The translations under genes and the position numbers were made by a program. This document shows, piece by piece, positions 6,177 to 15,145 of a stretch of DNA of 48,658 nt. The notes beneath the pieces are model-generated. The model ran no database searches. It was not told where the DNA came from and was given only the letters and a program-made list of their open reading frames with translations. The stretch comes from an uncultured Verrucomicrobiales bacterium (GTDB taxonomy: Bacteria > Verrucomicrobiota > Verrucomicrobiia > Verrucomicrobiales > Akkermansiaceae): positions 1 through 48,658 of the forward strand of contig CAJQKQ010000064.1 in NCBI GenBank assembly GCA_905478925.1, written 5' to 3'. The number at the start of each line of letters is the position of its first letter. Positions within the stretch are counted from its first letter, which is position 1.

Positions 6177-6785
6177 TCAGTCGAGCCCCTGTTCGATCAG
6201 CTTCAAGATCGCGACCCGTCCCGTGCGGTCTTTTGACGAACTGATAATCACCGGCGGAACGCCTTTCAGGTGTTCTGGCATTGCAGCGAGGAAGGTATCG
6301 ACAGAAGCCTGCGTCTTGCCGGCGGATTGCTTGTCTGCCTTGGTGAAAACCAAGGCAAAGGGCACGCCAGTTTCTCCCAGCCAATTGATGAAATTGATGT
6401 CGATGCGCTGCGGTGGCAAACGCGAATCGATCAGAGTAAACACACGACGGAGGTTTTCCCGTGTTCCGAGATAGTCGCCGACGGATTCGTTGAAATTGAT
6501 CTTTTCGCTCTTCGCCACCTTCGCGAATCCATATCCTGGGAGATCCACGAGGCTCCAGGTTTCGTTCATTACGAAGAAGTTCAGCAGCTGCGTCTTGCCC
6601 GGCGTGGCGGAAACTTTCGCGAGACCGGATTTATTAGAAAGCATGTTAATCATCGAGGATTTCCCGACGTTTGATCGGCCGATGAACGCGAACTCCGGGC
6701 GATCCCATTCCGGTGCTTTCTCGATGTCGCGGGCGCTGATATGAAATGTGGCGGATTTGATTCTCACGAACCACGCTCCGGGCAC
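6177..6785 (-). CDS. engB: Ribosome-biogenesis GTPase EngB (YsxC/YihA)
   Basis: The 202-residue product is a TRAFAC GTPase of normal EngB length. G1 is GRSNVGKSS (36-44), G2 lies in TPGKTQLLNFF (62-72), G3 is DLPGYGFAK (82-90), G4 is TKADK (149-153) and G5 is the SSSKD near the end. EngB assists late 50S subunit assembly and is usually essential. The start MPGAWFVRIKSATF places the switch-preceding strand at the usual distance. The gene stands alone and is flanked on both sides by mobile-element end relics (6041 and 6837), so its surroundings were reshuffled without damaging it. Confidence 0.95.
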   Translation of the reverse strand: MPGAWFVRIKSATFHISARDIEKAPEWDRPEFAFIGRSNVGKSSMINMLSNKSGLAKVSATPGKTQLLNFFVMNETWSLVDLPGYGFAKVAKSEKINFNESVGDYLGTRENLRRVFTLIDSRLPPQRIDINFINWLGETGVPFALVFTKADKQSAGKTQASVDTFLAAMPEHLKGVPPVIISSSKDRTGRVAILKLIEQGLD

Positions 6786-7272
6786 AACGGCTTACGAGCA
6801 AGGAAATATCCACTTCTCCTTGCTTAGAAAAGGGGGGCAGGTGCGGCACGTTAACATTTTCCGATCATTTCGAATTTGCTCCTCTCGATGAGGCCGAGAG
6901 CCGCCCCCACCCTTTGAAATCGAGACATTGCGTCGCATCGAGCCGCCCTGGCGCGCCATAAAAGAGTGGATTGCCGACGCTCCGCTCTGGCCATGCCGCC
7001 TGCAAGATACTCCTCCGGATCTTGTTTTCACCAACCTGCCTGCATGCCGTCGACAGAAATCCGCCGCAGATCAAACTGCAGGCGGGGTGGGGGAGTTGTG
7101 CCTCCGATGCCGGGAAATTCGGCTTAAGCGGTGGCTGGCACGCCCTAAACCGTTCAGCCTCAAAAGCTAATTCCTAGCAGCCAGCCTAAGAATTGAGTAT
7201 TCGTTATCATTCCTCTTTGACGAATCTGAATACACTATTCTGACGGCGCTACTTCTGACCTTCGTCTCCTTT
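6786..7272. other. Intergenic repeat debris upstream of engB
   Basis: No gene can be supported in this 487-bp stretch. At 6837-6863, GCAGGTGCGG followed by TTAACATTTTCC resembles a reversed end of the Y1 element. At 6977-7024 lies copy D of the TCCTCC-loop repeat. Short frames here have no homology that I can recognise. The engB promoter should lie near its left boundary, but no clear -35/-10 pair stands out. Confidence 0.5.
6977..7024 (+). repeat. Structured repeat, copy D (TCCTCC-loop family)
   Basis: ACGCTCCGCTC (6977-6987) is followed by GGC-CAT-GCC (6990-6998) and CAAGATAC-TCCTCC-GGATCTTG (7003-7024), an 8-bp stem with one mismatch. Unlike copies A to C it is not inside a transposase gene, and no clear third hairpin follows; GCCTGC at 6999 and GCAGGC near 7079 could pair at a distance. 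Confidence 0.6.
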
Positions 7273-7473
7273 GTGACTCTAACTCTGATATCTGGAGTCG
7301 ATGCCGCTCCTGAGTGGAAAATTGTCGAGGTAAGTCAGCCACCGAGCGATCCGGTCGTGGCGGGCTACAGCGTGTTGGATTTCGGAGCAAGCCTGATGGA
7401 AGGAGTGATTGTACCGAAGCGTTCCAAAGTGCGGCCGACCGGATGCTCGGTTCATACCTTTGATATTTTATAA
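7273..7473 (+). CDS. Short secreted-type ORF, possibly a gene remnant
   Basis: I do not recognise this. The frame reads ALLLTFVSFVTLTLISGVDA, which looks like a signal peptide, followed by APEWKIVEVSQPPSDPVVAG and about 40 more residues. GTG 7273 lies inside the hydrophobic stretch; in-frame sequence extends upstream to 7171 but offers only non-standard starts. The product may therefore be the start of a truncated secreted protein or a non-coding frame. It lies tail-to-tail with the sulfatase gene at a distance of 16 bp. Confidence 0.3.
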   Translation: MTLTLISGVDAAPEWKIVEVSQPPSDPVVAGYSVLDFGASLMEGVIVPKRSKVRPTGCSVHTFDIL

Positions 7474-7489
7474 ATCATCTGACCGGATG

Positions 7490-8860
7490 TCATTTCATCG
7501 GCGTAACCTCTTGGAGCCAGCCGAGATGCATGTCCAGAAGCCGCTCCGCGACCTCCGGTTTCTCATTGAGGTAATTCTTCCTCTCCGGCTCCTCGTCCTC
7601 GAGATTCACTAGCAGGTTCGGCTTGTCACGCGCGCCGATCAGCTTCCACGGCCCTTCGCGCACCGCCCAGCCGTTGGCCCATGCCCAATGGAGTTCGCCG
7701 TGTTTGCTCTTCGCCTCTTTGGAATCGATCAAAGGGAGCACGCTCTTGCCGTCGATTGGGATCGGTGGTTTCCCGACGCCGCACAGGCTGAGCACGGTCG
7801 GAAACCAATCCATGACGGTGATCGCCTCTTCGCGCACTTCACCCTGGGGAACGTGCCCGGGATAGCTGATGATTGCCGGCACCCGGATCCCGCCCTCGAG
7901 GTATTGGCCTTTGTGGCCGATCCATTTGCCGGTATTTCCACCGCCGCCATTCGCGCTGTAGTAGTGGCCTTTCGGGTAGCCGCTTTTGTGATTCTCCATC
8001 GAAAGTGGCCCCTTGTTCTCGGCGGAATGGCCGTTGTCGCTCATGAAGATCAGCACCGTTTTCTCGCGCAGTTTCAAGTCCTCCAACTTCTTGACGATCC
8101 GACCGATTCGATCGTCTACCGTCGAAACTGCCGCAGCATAGGAGCTCCTCGGCATTTCTAAATCTGCATACCGCTTCACAAATTTCTCATCCGCCTGTTC
8201 CGGGTAATGCGGGAGATTGAAATTGACCATCATCAGGAACGGCGACTCTTTGTTTTCGTCGACATACTTGAGTGCCTCTGCGGTCATCAGATCTGGGAAA
8301 TATTCGCCTTTACGTTCGACCTCCTCGTTGTCGTCGTAGAGGTCGTGATATCCGCGACCGTGCATGAAGTGGTGGCGGTAGTTGTCGATAAAACCGGAGA
8401 GGTGCCCAAAGTATCTGTCAAATCCTTGGTCGAGCGGTCCGTGACCCTTCTTCGCCCCGAGGTGCCATTTTCCAAAGATCGCCGTTTTGTACCCCGACGC
8501 TTTGAGCACCTCGGCCAAGGTGATTTCCGAAGCTGGCATATTCACATTTGCGGAGTCGGAGCCATGCCGATCACCCTGCGTCCAGCTCACGACCCCAGAG
8601 CGCTGCGGGTGCCGCCCGGTCATCAGTGCCGCCCGGGAAGGGCAGCACACCACGTGCGCGTAGGCCTGGGTGAACCGCACCCCGCTTGCCGCGAGATCAT
8701 CGATGGCCGGCGTGTCGATATCGTCCGATCCGTAGCAGCCGGCGTCGAGCGTCCCCTGATCATCGGTGAAAAAAATGACAATGTTGGGGCGATCTGCGGC
8801 CTTGCCAGGATTCGCCGAAACGAAGGCGCAGAGGGCGAAGAGAAGAAAGCGGGGAAGCAT
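7490..8860 (-). CDS. Secreted sulfatase (formylglycine-dependent, type I)
   Basis: The 456-residue product has a signal peptide (MLPRFLLFALCAFVSANPGKAA) and an alkaline-phosphatase-like sulfatase fold. The N-terminal metal site is FFTDDQG (Asp33, Asp34). The modification motif C-x-P-S-R is CCPSRAALMTGR, with Cys72 expected to become formylglycine. Further hallmarks are FGKWHLG, the FMSDNGHS metal ligands and GGIRVPAIISYPG. Such enzymes remove sulfate esters from polysaccharides or glycosaminoglycans outside the cytoplasm, and need a formylglycine-generating enzyme that is not in the window. The C-terminus LLVNLEDEEPERKNYLNEKPE is standard. The exact substrate cannot be read from the sequence. 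Confidence 0.92.
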   Translation of the reverse strand: MLPRFLLFALCAFVSANPGKAADRPNIVIFFTDDQGTLDAGCYGSDDIDTPAIDDLAASGVRFTQAYAHVVCCPSRAALMTGRHPQRSGVVSWTQGDRHGSDSANVNMPASEITLAEVLKASGYKTAIFGKWHLGAKKGHGPLDQGFDRYFGHLSGFIDNYRHHFMHGRGYHDLYDDNEEVERKGEYFPDLMTAEALKYVDENKESPFLMMVNFNLPHYPEQADEKFVKRYADLEMPRSSYAAAVSTVDDRIGRIVKKLEDLKLREKTVLIFMSDNGHSAENKGPLSMENHKSGYPKGHYYSANGGGGNTGKWIGHKGQYLEGGIRVPAIISYPGHVPQGEVREEAITVMDWFPTVLSLCGVGKPPIPIDGKSVLPLIDSKEAKSKHGELHWAWANGWAVREGPWKLIGARDKPNLLVNLEDEEPERKNYLNEKPEVAERLLDMHLGWLQEVTPMK

Positions 8861-9060
8861 GTGTTTGGGGTAGATATGGGTGGGGTGCTTGGGGGGATCG
8901 GAGAGGGGTCTTCGCTGAGCTTCGCCCGCCCAGGAGGGTGAAGGGGGGGCTTTTTATTTGTAAGATGCGACATGGGAGGCGCTTGGCGGGGCCTGATCCG
9001 TCTCATTCAAGCAGAACCTTCCTGACCTGTCTGTAGCGCATTGGATAAAATTTATGCGGT

Positions 9061-9308
9061 TTCGGACAGAGATGCGGGTTGTTAGATGTTCTCAGATGGC
9101 CGGACCCTCTATTTTTTGCCCCGGGAAATCTGGAGCGCGATATAGGTGCAGCTACCGACGTCTCCAAAGAAAATTCTGCTGCTGTGAAGCGTTTGCTCGC
9201 TTTGGCAGAGGCGATGCGTGAGGATCTTGGCGACGACAATCGGGTGGGGGAAATATGCGTTTATTCGAAGCCGATCTGACCAGACGGCCCAAACCGGAGC
9301 TCGAGTAG
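9061..9308 (+). pseudogene. C-terminal fragment of a lost sulfatase, with a frameshift
   Basis: One frame gives LERDIGAATDVSKENSAAV, then KRLLALAEAMREDLGDDNRVG, the typical end of sulfatases (a line of the type DIGE-TDV, then a helix, then LGD). Immediately after the run GGGTGGGGGAAA near 9243 the sense continues in the next frame as NMRLFEADLTRRPKPELE and a TAG at 9306-9308, again a usual sulfatase ending. So about 75 codons of a third sulfatase remain, with a frameshift in a G-rich run and no N-terminal catalytic part. It lies 37 bp before an intact sulfatase, so a larger sulfatase operon has probably suffered a deletion. The remaining bases 8861-9060 show only short G-rich repeats. Confidence 0.7.
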
Positions 9309-9345
9309 AATCGCAAACCATCCCCGTATTCCCCGAATTTTTCAG

Positions 9346-10887
9346 ATGATCAAGAGCCTACAAACGATCGTTCTCGGCGGCATCTTGTCGCTTCCGTTAT
9401 TCGCCGCAGCGGCGCCGCCGAACATCCTCTTCATTCTGGCCGATGACCTCGGATACGGCGACATCGCTTGCTACAACAGCGAGTCGGAGATCCCGACGCC
9501 GAATATCGATCGGCTCGCCACGCAGGGCATGCGCTTCACCGACGCGCACAGCCCGTCGACCGTCTGCACGCCGACGCGCTACAGTTTGATGACTGGCCGC
9601 ATGGCGTTCCGCACCGGCTTCCGCGGTGTATTCACTGGGGTCGGCGGTCCATGCATGATCGAGGAGGAGCGGCTGACCTTGCCCGGGATGTTGAAGAAGC
9701 AGGGCTACGCCACCGCGATGTTCGGCAAATGGCACATCGGCATGAGTTTCATGGGCAAGGATGGCAAGCGCGTTACCCAGGGCGGCAACAAGGGGGTGAA
9801 GATGGTCGATTTTTCCCGCGCGATCCCCGATGCCCCTATCCATCGCGGGTTTGATCGGTTCTACGGCACGGTATGCTGCCCGACCACCGACTGGCTCTAC
9901 GCCTACATCGACGGCGACCGCATCCCTGTGCCGCCGACGCAGGTCATCGACACAACGCCGTTGCCGAAGCATCCCTATTCGCACGACAACCGTGCCGGGA
10001 TGATCGCGCCGAACTACGATGTTGAGGAGGTGGACCTGGTGTTCCTGGAAAAGAGCCAGGGGTTCTTGAAGGCGCACGTGAAGCAGAAACCCGATCAGCC
10101 CTTCTTCCTGTTCCACTCGATGCAGGCGGTGCACCTGCCTTCGTTCCCGGCGGACCAATTCAAGGGCAAGACCAAATCGGGACCACACGGCGACTTCCTT
10201 TATGAGATGGATTGGATCGTCGGCGAGTTGATGAAGACGCTCGAAGAACTCGGCGTGGCGGATAACACCATTGTCATGTTTGCTTCGGACAACGGGCCCG
10301 AGGTGCCGACCGTGAACGCCATGCGGCGCGATCACAAGCACGATGGCGCGCGTCCCTGGAGGGGCGTGAAGCGCGACCAGTGGGAGGGCGGGCATCGGAC
10401 GCCCTTCATCGTGCGCTGGCCGGGGACGGTGAAGGCGGGATCCACCAGCGGCGAGATCACCAGCCTCACCGACGTGTTCGCCACCTGCGCAACGATCGCT
10501 GGGGCAAGGTTGCCGAACGATGCCGCCGAGGACAGCTACGACATTCTGCCCGTCCTCAAAGGCGAGCAGGGGGAGAAGCCAATTCGTCCCTACACCTTGC
10601 AGCAGACGATGTCGCTGGCGATGTCGGTGCGGCGCGGCGATTGGAAGTATCTCGATCACAAGGGGTCGGGGGGCAACAGCTACTCCGCAGGCGGCGAGTG
10701 GGGAATGAAGAAATACGCGATTGCGGATAACGACCCTGACTCGCCGGGGCAACTCTACAACTTGGCTGAAGACCCCGGCGAGACGAAGAATCTCTACTCG
10801 AAATACCCGGAGATCGTCGGGGAACTGAAAGACCTCTTGGAGGCTTCGAAGAAATCTGGCCGCAGTGCTCCGGAGAGGGGTGAGTGA
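9346..10887 (+). CDS. Secreted arylsulfatase-type sulfatase
   Basis: This 513-residue sulfatase begins with a signal peptide (MIKSLQTIVLGGILSLPLFAAAA). Metal ligands appear in ILADDLGYGD (Asp33, Asp34). The formylglycine motif is CTPTRYSLMTGR with Cys74; Thr in place of Ser at the fourth position is a common variant. FGKWHIG, FASDNGPEVPT and WEGGHRTPFIVRWPG mark the remaining active-site loops. The C-terminus contains QLYNLAEDPGETKNLYSKYP. It is followed 38 bp later by a glycoside hydrolase gene in the same direction, so both likely form an operon that desulfates and cleaves a sulfated glycan in the periplasm or outside. It is closer to the arylsulfatase A type than the sulfatase at 7490. Confidence 0.93.
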   Translation: MIKSLQTIVLGGILSLPLFAAAAPPNILFILADDLGYGDIACYNSESEIPTPNIDRLATQGMRFTDAHSPSTVCTPTRYSLMTGRMAFRTGFRGVFTGVGGPCMIEEERLTLPGMLKKQGYATAMFGKWHIGMSFMGKDGKRVTQGGNKGVKMVDFSRAIPDAPIHRGFDRFYGTVCCPTTDWLYAYIDGDRIPVPPTQVIDTTPLPKHPYSHDNRAGMIAPNYDVEEVDLVFLEKSQGFLKAHVKQKPDQPFFLFHSMQAVHLPSFPADQFKGKTKSGPHGDFLYEMDWIVGELMKTLEELGVADNTIVMFASDNGPEVPTVNAMRRDHKHDGARPWRGVKRDQWEGGHRTPFIVRWPGTVKAGSTSGEITSLTDVFATCATIAGARLPNDAAEDSYDILPVLKGEQGEKPIRPYTLQQTMSLAMSVRRGDWKYLDHKGSGGNSYSAGGEWGMKKYAIADNDPDSPGQLYNLAEDPGETKNLYSKYPEIVGELKDLLEASKKSGRSAPERGE

Positions 10888-10925
10888 TCGTGATGCCCCA
10901 ATTCCACTAACCAGACAGCTCAACC

Positions 10926-13568
10926 ATGAAAAATCATCTACGAACCCTAGTCCTTGCCCCGTTCCTCGTAATTGCCGCAGTCGCGGAGGAATCCAGCGAT
11001 CCGAACCGGACTGTGCTGGACAAACAAGGGACTCTGGAAAAACAGACCTTCTGGGACAATCGCGACTGGACGTGGTTCGCGGAGAACATCCCCATGTTGG
11101 AGACGCCGGATGCGGAGATCGACACGACCTGGTACTACCGTTGGGAACTCGTCACCAAACACCTGGTTTACGGTTCGCCGAAAGACGGCTACACCTTTAC
11201 CGAATTCACCGACCGTCCGCGGTGGTCGGGGACCTACGGGTCTATTGTCTGCCCCGCCGGGCACGTCGCGCGGGAGGTGCGCTGGCTGCGTTCCCCACGG
11301 GTGGCGCGGGACTTCATGCGCTATTGGTTCCGGGCCGATGGCGCGCAGCCCGAAAGATACAGTAGCTGGCTGGCGGATTCCCTCTGGCAGATCCACCTGG
11401 CACACCCGGACAAGGCCTTCGCTCTCGATCTTTTCCCCGATCTTCTCAAATACCGCGAACGGTGGGTGAAGAAACATTTCGTGCCGGAAGCCGGCATGTT
11501 CTGGCAGAGCGGGATGGCCGATGGAATGGAAACCAACATCAACTCGCGCCAGACAAAAAACTGGTTCGCGGGAGCGCACGGGTACCGGCCGACCATGAAT
11601 TCCTACATGTGGGCGGACGCCGTCGCCCTCGCCAAGCTCGCGACCCTGGCAGGTGACGATGACGCCGCGGCCGATTTCCAACAGCAGGCCGCCAAGCTCA
11701 AGCAGAAGGTCCAAGAGTCGCTCTGGGATCCTGAGCGGCAATTCTTTTTCCAAATGAACCTCAAGGACGAGGAAAAGAAGGACGGCTTCGCAATCCAGGC
11801 GGGAAAGCTCACGCACCGCTCGGGAAAGTTTGATGGCAGCCCGCACGGGCGCGAGCTGATGGGCTATGTGCCGTGGGCCTTCGGATTGCCCGATCGCGAC
11901 AAGGGCTACGAACAAGCCTGGAAGTTCCTCATGGACCCGGCCTATTTCGCTGCGCCCTTCGGGCCGTTGACAGTGGAGCGCAACGACCCGCTTTTTCGCA
12001 TTTCGCCAACCTGCTGCGTCTGGTCGGGCAACAGCTGGCCGTTTGCCACGACGCAGACCTTGGTCGCCTTGGCAAATGTCCTGCAAGATTACGAGCAGGA
12101 CGTGGTCGACCGGCAGGACTATTTCGATCTACTCAAGACCTACACGCTGACACACCGTCACGGGGGCCATCCCTACATTGCAGAAGCGCTGAACCCTGAC
12201 ACGGGTTCCTTCGCCGGCCACAATCGTTATGAGCACAGCGAACACTATCTCCATTCGGGCTATTGTGATCTGATCGTCACGGGACTCATCGGGCTGCGCC
12301 CCCGGAATGATGAAATGATCGAAGTGAACCCTTTGGTGCCTGAGGAGTGGGACTTCTTCGCGCTCGACGACCTGAGCTACCGAGGCCATCGGATCTCCGT
12401 CGTATGGGATCGGACGGGCGGGAAATATGGAAAGGGCAAAGGCCTGCGGATCTTGCTCAATGGAGAAACCATCGCGGAGTCCGAGAAGATGGGCAGGCTG
12501 ACCGCCAAACTTCCGCAGGCGGTGTCAGCGGTCACGGCCGAAAGCGATAAGGCGAACTACGCCGTCAACAATACGCTCGGGTATTTCCCGAAATTTTCTG
12601 CGTCGCACTCGTCTCCGGACTCGCGTATCACCGCGATCGGTGACGGCCAGGTCTGGTATCACCGCACACCGCCAAACCGGTGGACCTCCGAAGGATCGGA
12701 GGCAGCGACGGATTGGGCGATGGTCGATTTTGGAATCGCCCGTCCAGTTGATGAGGTGAAGCTTTACTTCCTCGACGACCGCAATGCGGCGCCGATCGAC
12801 GCCATGCCGATTTACTCCCAATACGGCGAGCGGCCCGATACCTTGCGCCCCGAGCTCGGCCCTCCGGCAGTCGCTCCGCCCGCCTCATACGTGTTGGAAT
12901 ACCGGGTCGGCGACGAATGGAAACCCATTCCGGATCAGCGGCGCGCCTTCGAGTCGCCCGTGGGCAGGAGAGCGAACCCCATCCGCTTTCCGGAGATCCG
13001 GACCACGGCGATCCGGGCGGTCTTTACGCACGCCAAGGGCTTCCGGGTCGGCCTCAGCGAATTCGAAGCATGGGGGGCACCGCTCCAACCGCTGCCCGAG
13101 GCACCGCCGCCGTCGGGCAATCTCGCGGTCAACTCTCGCGGCGAGGGATTCCCGAAACCGTCAGCCTCGTACATTTCGAAATTTGATCGGAATATCTATT
13201 CGGTGAACGACGGTCTCGTCTCCTACCGGCCAAAGCCGCACAACCGCTGGACCGCGATGCAATCACCGAACCGCGAAGACTGGGTTGAGTTGGACTTTGG
13301 CAAGCGCGTGGCCTTCTCGCGGGTGGTGCTGCATCCCTACGGCGGGCGCGGCAAAATCCAGCCACCGGCGAGCTACGATTTACAGGTCTTTGCGGACGGT
13401 GAGTGGAGATCCATTCCCGATCAAGCAAAGACGCCGCCCGAACCAAAGGCGGCGAGCCCCAATGTCATCACCTTCGAACCCCAGACCGCTGAGAAACTGC
13501 GCGTCGCGTTCAAACATCGCGACGAAGTCTGGAGCGGCCTCACGGAAATCGAAGTTTGGAAGCCATAG
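10926..13568 (+). CDS. Secreted (alpha/alpha)6-barrel glycoside hydrolase with two discoidin (F5/8C) domains
   Basis: The 880-residue product has a signal peptide (MKNHLRTLVLAPFLVIAAVA) and an (alpha/alpha)6-barrel catalytic region, about residues 40-480. Hallmarks are YSSWLADSLWQIHLAHPD, FWQSGMADGME (candidate acid residues), RPTMNSYMWADAVALAKLA, ISPTCCVWSGNSWPF and HSGYCDLIVTGLIGLRP. This pattern belongs to MGH1-like/GH63-related hydrolases; the exact CAZy family is not certain. A beta-sandwich follows, then two discoidin-like domains, about 545-720 (YFPKFSASHSSP, WAMVDFGIARPVDEVKLYF) and 735-880 (GFPKPSASYISK, WVELDFGKRVAFSRVVLH), which probably bind carbohydrate. The two domains are similar and may derive from a duplication. 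Together with the preceding sulfatase it points to use of a sulfated polysaccharide. Confidence 0.82.
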   Translation: MKNHLRTLVLAPFLVIAAVAEESSDPNRTVLDKQGTLEKQTFWDNRDWTWFAENIPMLETPDAEIDTTWYYRWELVTKHLVYGSPKDGYTFTEFTDRPRWSGTYGSIVCPAGHVAREVRWLRSPRVARDFMRYWFRADGAQPERYSSWLADSLWQIHLAHPDKAFALDLFPDLLKYRERWVKKHFVPEAGMFWQSGMADGMETNINSRQTKNWFAGAHGYRPTMNSYMWADAVALAKLATLAGDDDAAADFQQQAAKLKQKVQESLWDPERQFFFQMNLKDEEKKDGFAIQAGKLTHRSGKFDGSPHGRELMGYVPWAFGLPDRDKGYEQAWKFLMDPAYFAAPFGPLTVERNDPLFRISPTCCVWSGNSWPFATTQTLVALANVLQDYEQDVVDRQDYFDLLKTYTLTHRHGGHPYIAEALNPDTGSFAGHNRYEHSEHYLHSGYCDLIVTGLIGLRPRNDEMIEVNPLVPEEWDFFALDDLSYRGHRISVVWDRTGGKYGKGKGLRILLNGETIAESEKMGRLTAKLPQAVSAVTAESDKANYAVNNTLGYFPKFSASHSSPDSRITAIGDGQVWYHRTPPNRWTSEGSEAATDWAMVDFGIARPVDEVKLYFLDDRNAAPIDAMPIYSQYGERPDTLRPELGPPAVAPPASYVLEYRVGDEWKPIPDQRRAFESPVGRRANPIRFPEIRTTAIRAVFTHAKGFRVGLSEFEAWGAPLQPLPEAPPPSGNLAVNSRGEGFPKPSASYISKFDRNIYSVNDGLVSYRPKPHNRWTAMQSPNREDWVELDFGKRVAFSRVVLHPYGGRGKIQPPASYDLQVFADGEWRSIPDQAKTPPEPKAASPNVITFEPQTAEKLRVAFKHRDEVWSGLTEIEVWKP

Positions 13569-13589
13569 GCCCGTCCCTGTGAAGCAGCG

Positions 13590-15056
13590 CTACTTCGCTT
13601 CCGGGCCAACCTGTTTGGCCGTGAGAGGTTTCGCCGCGGCCATCTTGTCCGAGAATTGAATGGCACCAAGGGTCGCGTTCGTAGCGCGGGACACGCCGCA
13701 CATGTCTTTCTCTGCCGCCTTCACGCCGGGAACAGGTTCCTTCGTCGACGGGGTATTACGGGTCGGCAGGGCAACGGCGCCCTTCGTGGTATTCAAAGCC
13801 GGGGTCCCTTTGCGCAGGCCTTTTGTCGGCGGGATACCCAGTGTTCCGCTGTAGACGTTGTTAGCCCACGTCCAGCCCTCGGGCTTGTCTCCTTGCACAT
13901 ACTCGACGAGAGGTGACGCCTCATCTTTTGTGCCGCCAACGAAGAGGTTATTGGCAAGCACACACTGACTGGGAGCTGTCCCGTTCGGATGCTTTGAGTG
14001 ATTGTGCCCCACACTCAGCGCACGCTTGCAATCGACAACGGTGTTATTGACGATCTTTGCGCGTTCAACGCGGACATAGAGATCGTCCGGGGTGCCGTCC
14101 ATCATCGACAACGCATATTTCAGGCCATGGAAATAGTTGTTCACTATCACCTGATCCTTCCCCTGAAGACGGATTCCCCCGCTGCCTTCTTCCTTGCCGC
14201 CGATGAAGATATTGCACACGGCCTGGTTCCTGTGCCCATGGCGTAGGACCAGGGAACCCCGGCATTCATGAAACGTATTCCGCCGAACGATGTTTCCATT
14301 GGACTTCACCGAGATGATCTCGCCCTCTCCATTGCAGCGTTCAAACAGATTGTCTTCGATCACAGTGCCGCAGTCACCGCCCTTCGGATCGAACGGATTG
14401 CCCCCGGTCATCAATTGAATGGTCTCAAAACCGTTGCCCTTGCCTTTGGGTATGTCGCGAAAATGGTTGTGGTGAATGTGGTGCCCCTCGCCCTTGTTCC
14501 GAACCATAATCTGGAACAACTGGCAGTCCCTCGCCCGATTCAGGTTGTTCTCCTTCTTCTCGAACAAGCAATGATCAATCTCGATCTTGCGACTTCCTGA
14601 ATTGACCGTGACCCATTTCCCGGACCCGACATTCGACATGCTGCAGCGACTGAGGCGAGAGCCCACACCGCTCATGTGTACACTCCCTTGTGCTGTAAAG
14701 TTCACGCCAAGTAAGGTGATATAGTTGCCCTGGATCGTCACCGGCTTGCTGATGCCGACCTTTCCAAGGGTCTGCGCACGGACGACGATCGGCTTGTCCT
14801 GCGTTCCCTTCCCCTTAAGCGTGCAGTCCTGATCGTAGTTGCCGTCAGCGAGGGTAATAACGTCGCCGGGCTTCGCTTTAGAGACAGCCTTCGCCAACTC
14901 AGCCATCGTCTTGACCAGCACGGGGCTTTCCTTCTTTGTTGTGGTAACGGGTTTCGTTTCCGCTGCGAATGATGGCAGAGCAAGAAACGGGAGTGTAAGC
15001 AGCAGAAGCAAAGAGACGAGCTGGAAAGGGGTATTTCTCTGTGTCCAAAGAATCAT
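13590..15056 (-). CDS. Polysaccharide lyase family 6 (alginate lyase / chondroitinase B type)
   Basis: From ATG 15056 the protein has 488 residues with a clear signal peptide (FQLVSLLLLLTLPFLALPSFAA). An ATG 147 bp upstream would put 49 unlikely residues before it. The rest is a right-handed parallel beta-helix, opening with VKTMAELAKAVSKAKPGDVITLADG, the entry line of PL6. The catalytic Lys and Arg of the family fit Lys251 in IISVKSNGNIV and Arg272 in RGSLVLRHGHRN; GEGHHIHHNHFRDIPKG precedes them. Such lyases cleave uronate-containing polymers by beta-elimination. Substrate (alginate or dermatan/chondroitin sulfate) is open; the nearby sulfatases make a sulfated uronic-acid polymer plausible. 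It ends 21 bp from the convergent hydrolase gene. Confidence 0.88.
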   Translation of the reverse strand: MILWTQRNTPFQLVSLLLLLTLPFLALPSFAAETKPVTTTKKESPVLVKTMAELAKAVSKAKPGDVITLADGNYDQDCTLKGKGTQDKPIVVRAQTLGKVGISKPVTIQGNYITLLGVNFTAQGSVHMSGVGSRLSRCSMSNVGSGKWVTVNSGSRKIEIDHCLFEKKENNLNRARDCQLFQIMVRNKGEGHHIHHNHFRDIPKGKGNGFETIQLMTGGNPFDPKGGDCGTVIEDNLFERCNGEGEIISVKSNGNIVRRNTFHECRGSLVLRHGHRNQAVCNIFIGGKEEGSGGIRLQGKDQVIVNNYFHGLKYALSMMDGTPDDLYVRVERAKIVNNTVVDCKRALSVGHNHSKHPNGTAPSQCVLANNLFVGGTKDEASPLVEYVQGDKPEGWTWANNVYSGTLGIPPTKGLRKGTPALNTTKGAVALPTRNTPSTKEPVPGVKAAEKDMCGVSRATNATLGAIQFSDKMAAAKPLTAKQVGPEAK

Positions 15057-15145
15057 ATTGCTAGGAATTTGCTTTTGGGGTGGGGAGCTTGAGGCCGCTG
15101 TTGAGAGGGGCGGAGAGGGGTGAAGGAGGGTTTTGTAATGGAACG

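Noticed and set aside
9397..10923. 508-codon open frame on the minus strand opposite the sulfatase gene
   Set aside because: GC-rich coding sequence often leaves the antisense frame open; the plus-strand frame has a full sulfatase with signal peptide and catalytic motif.
10947..12086. 379-codon open frame opposite the glycoside hydrolase gene
   Set aside because: Antisense shadow of a clearly conserved gene; its product is low in recognisable structure and rich in Arg and Gly.
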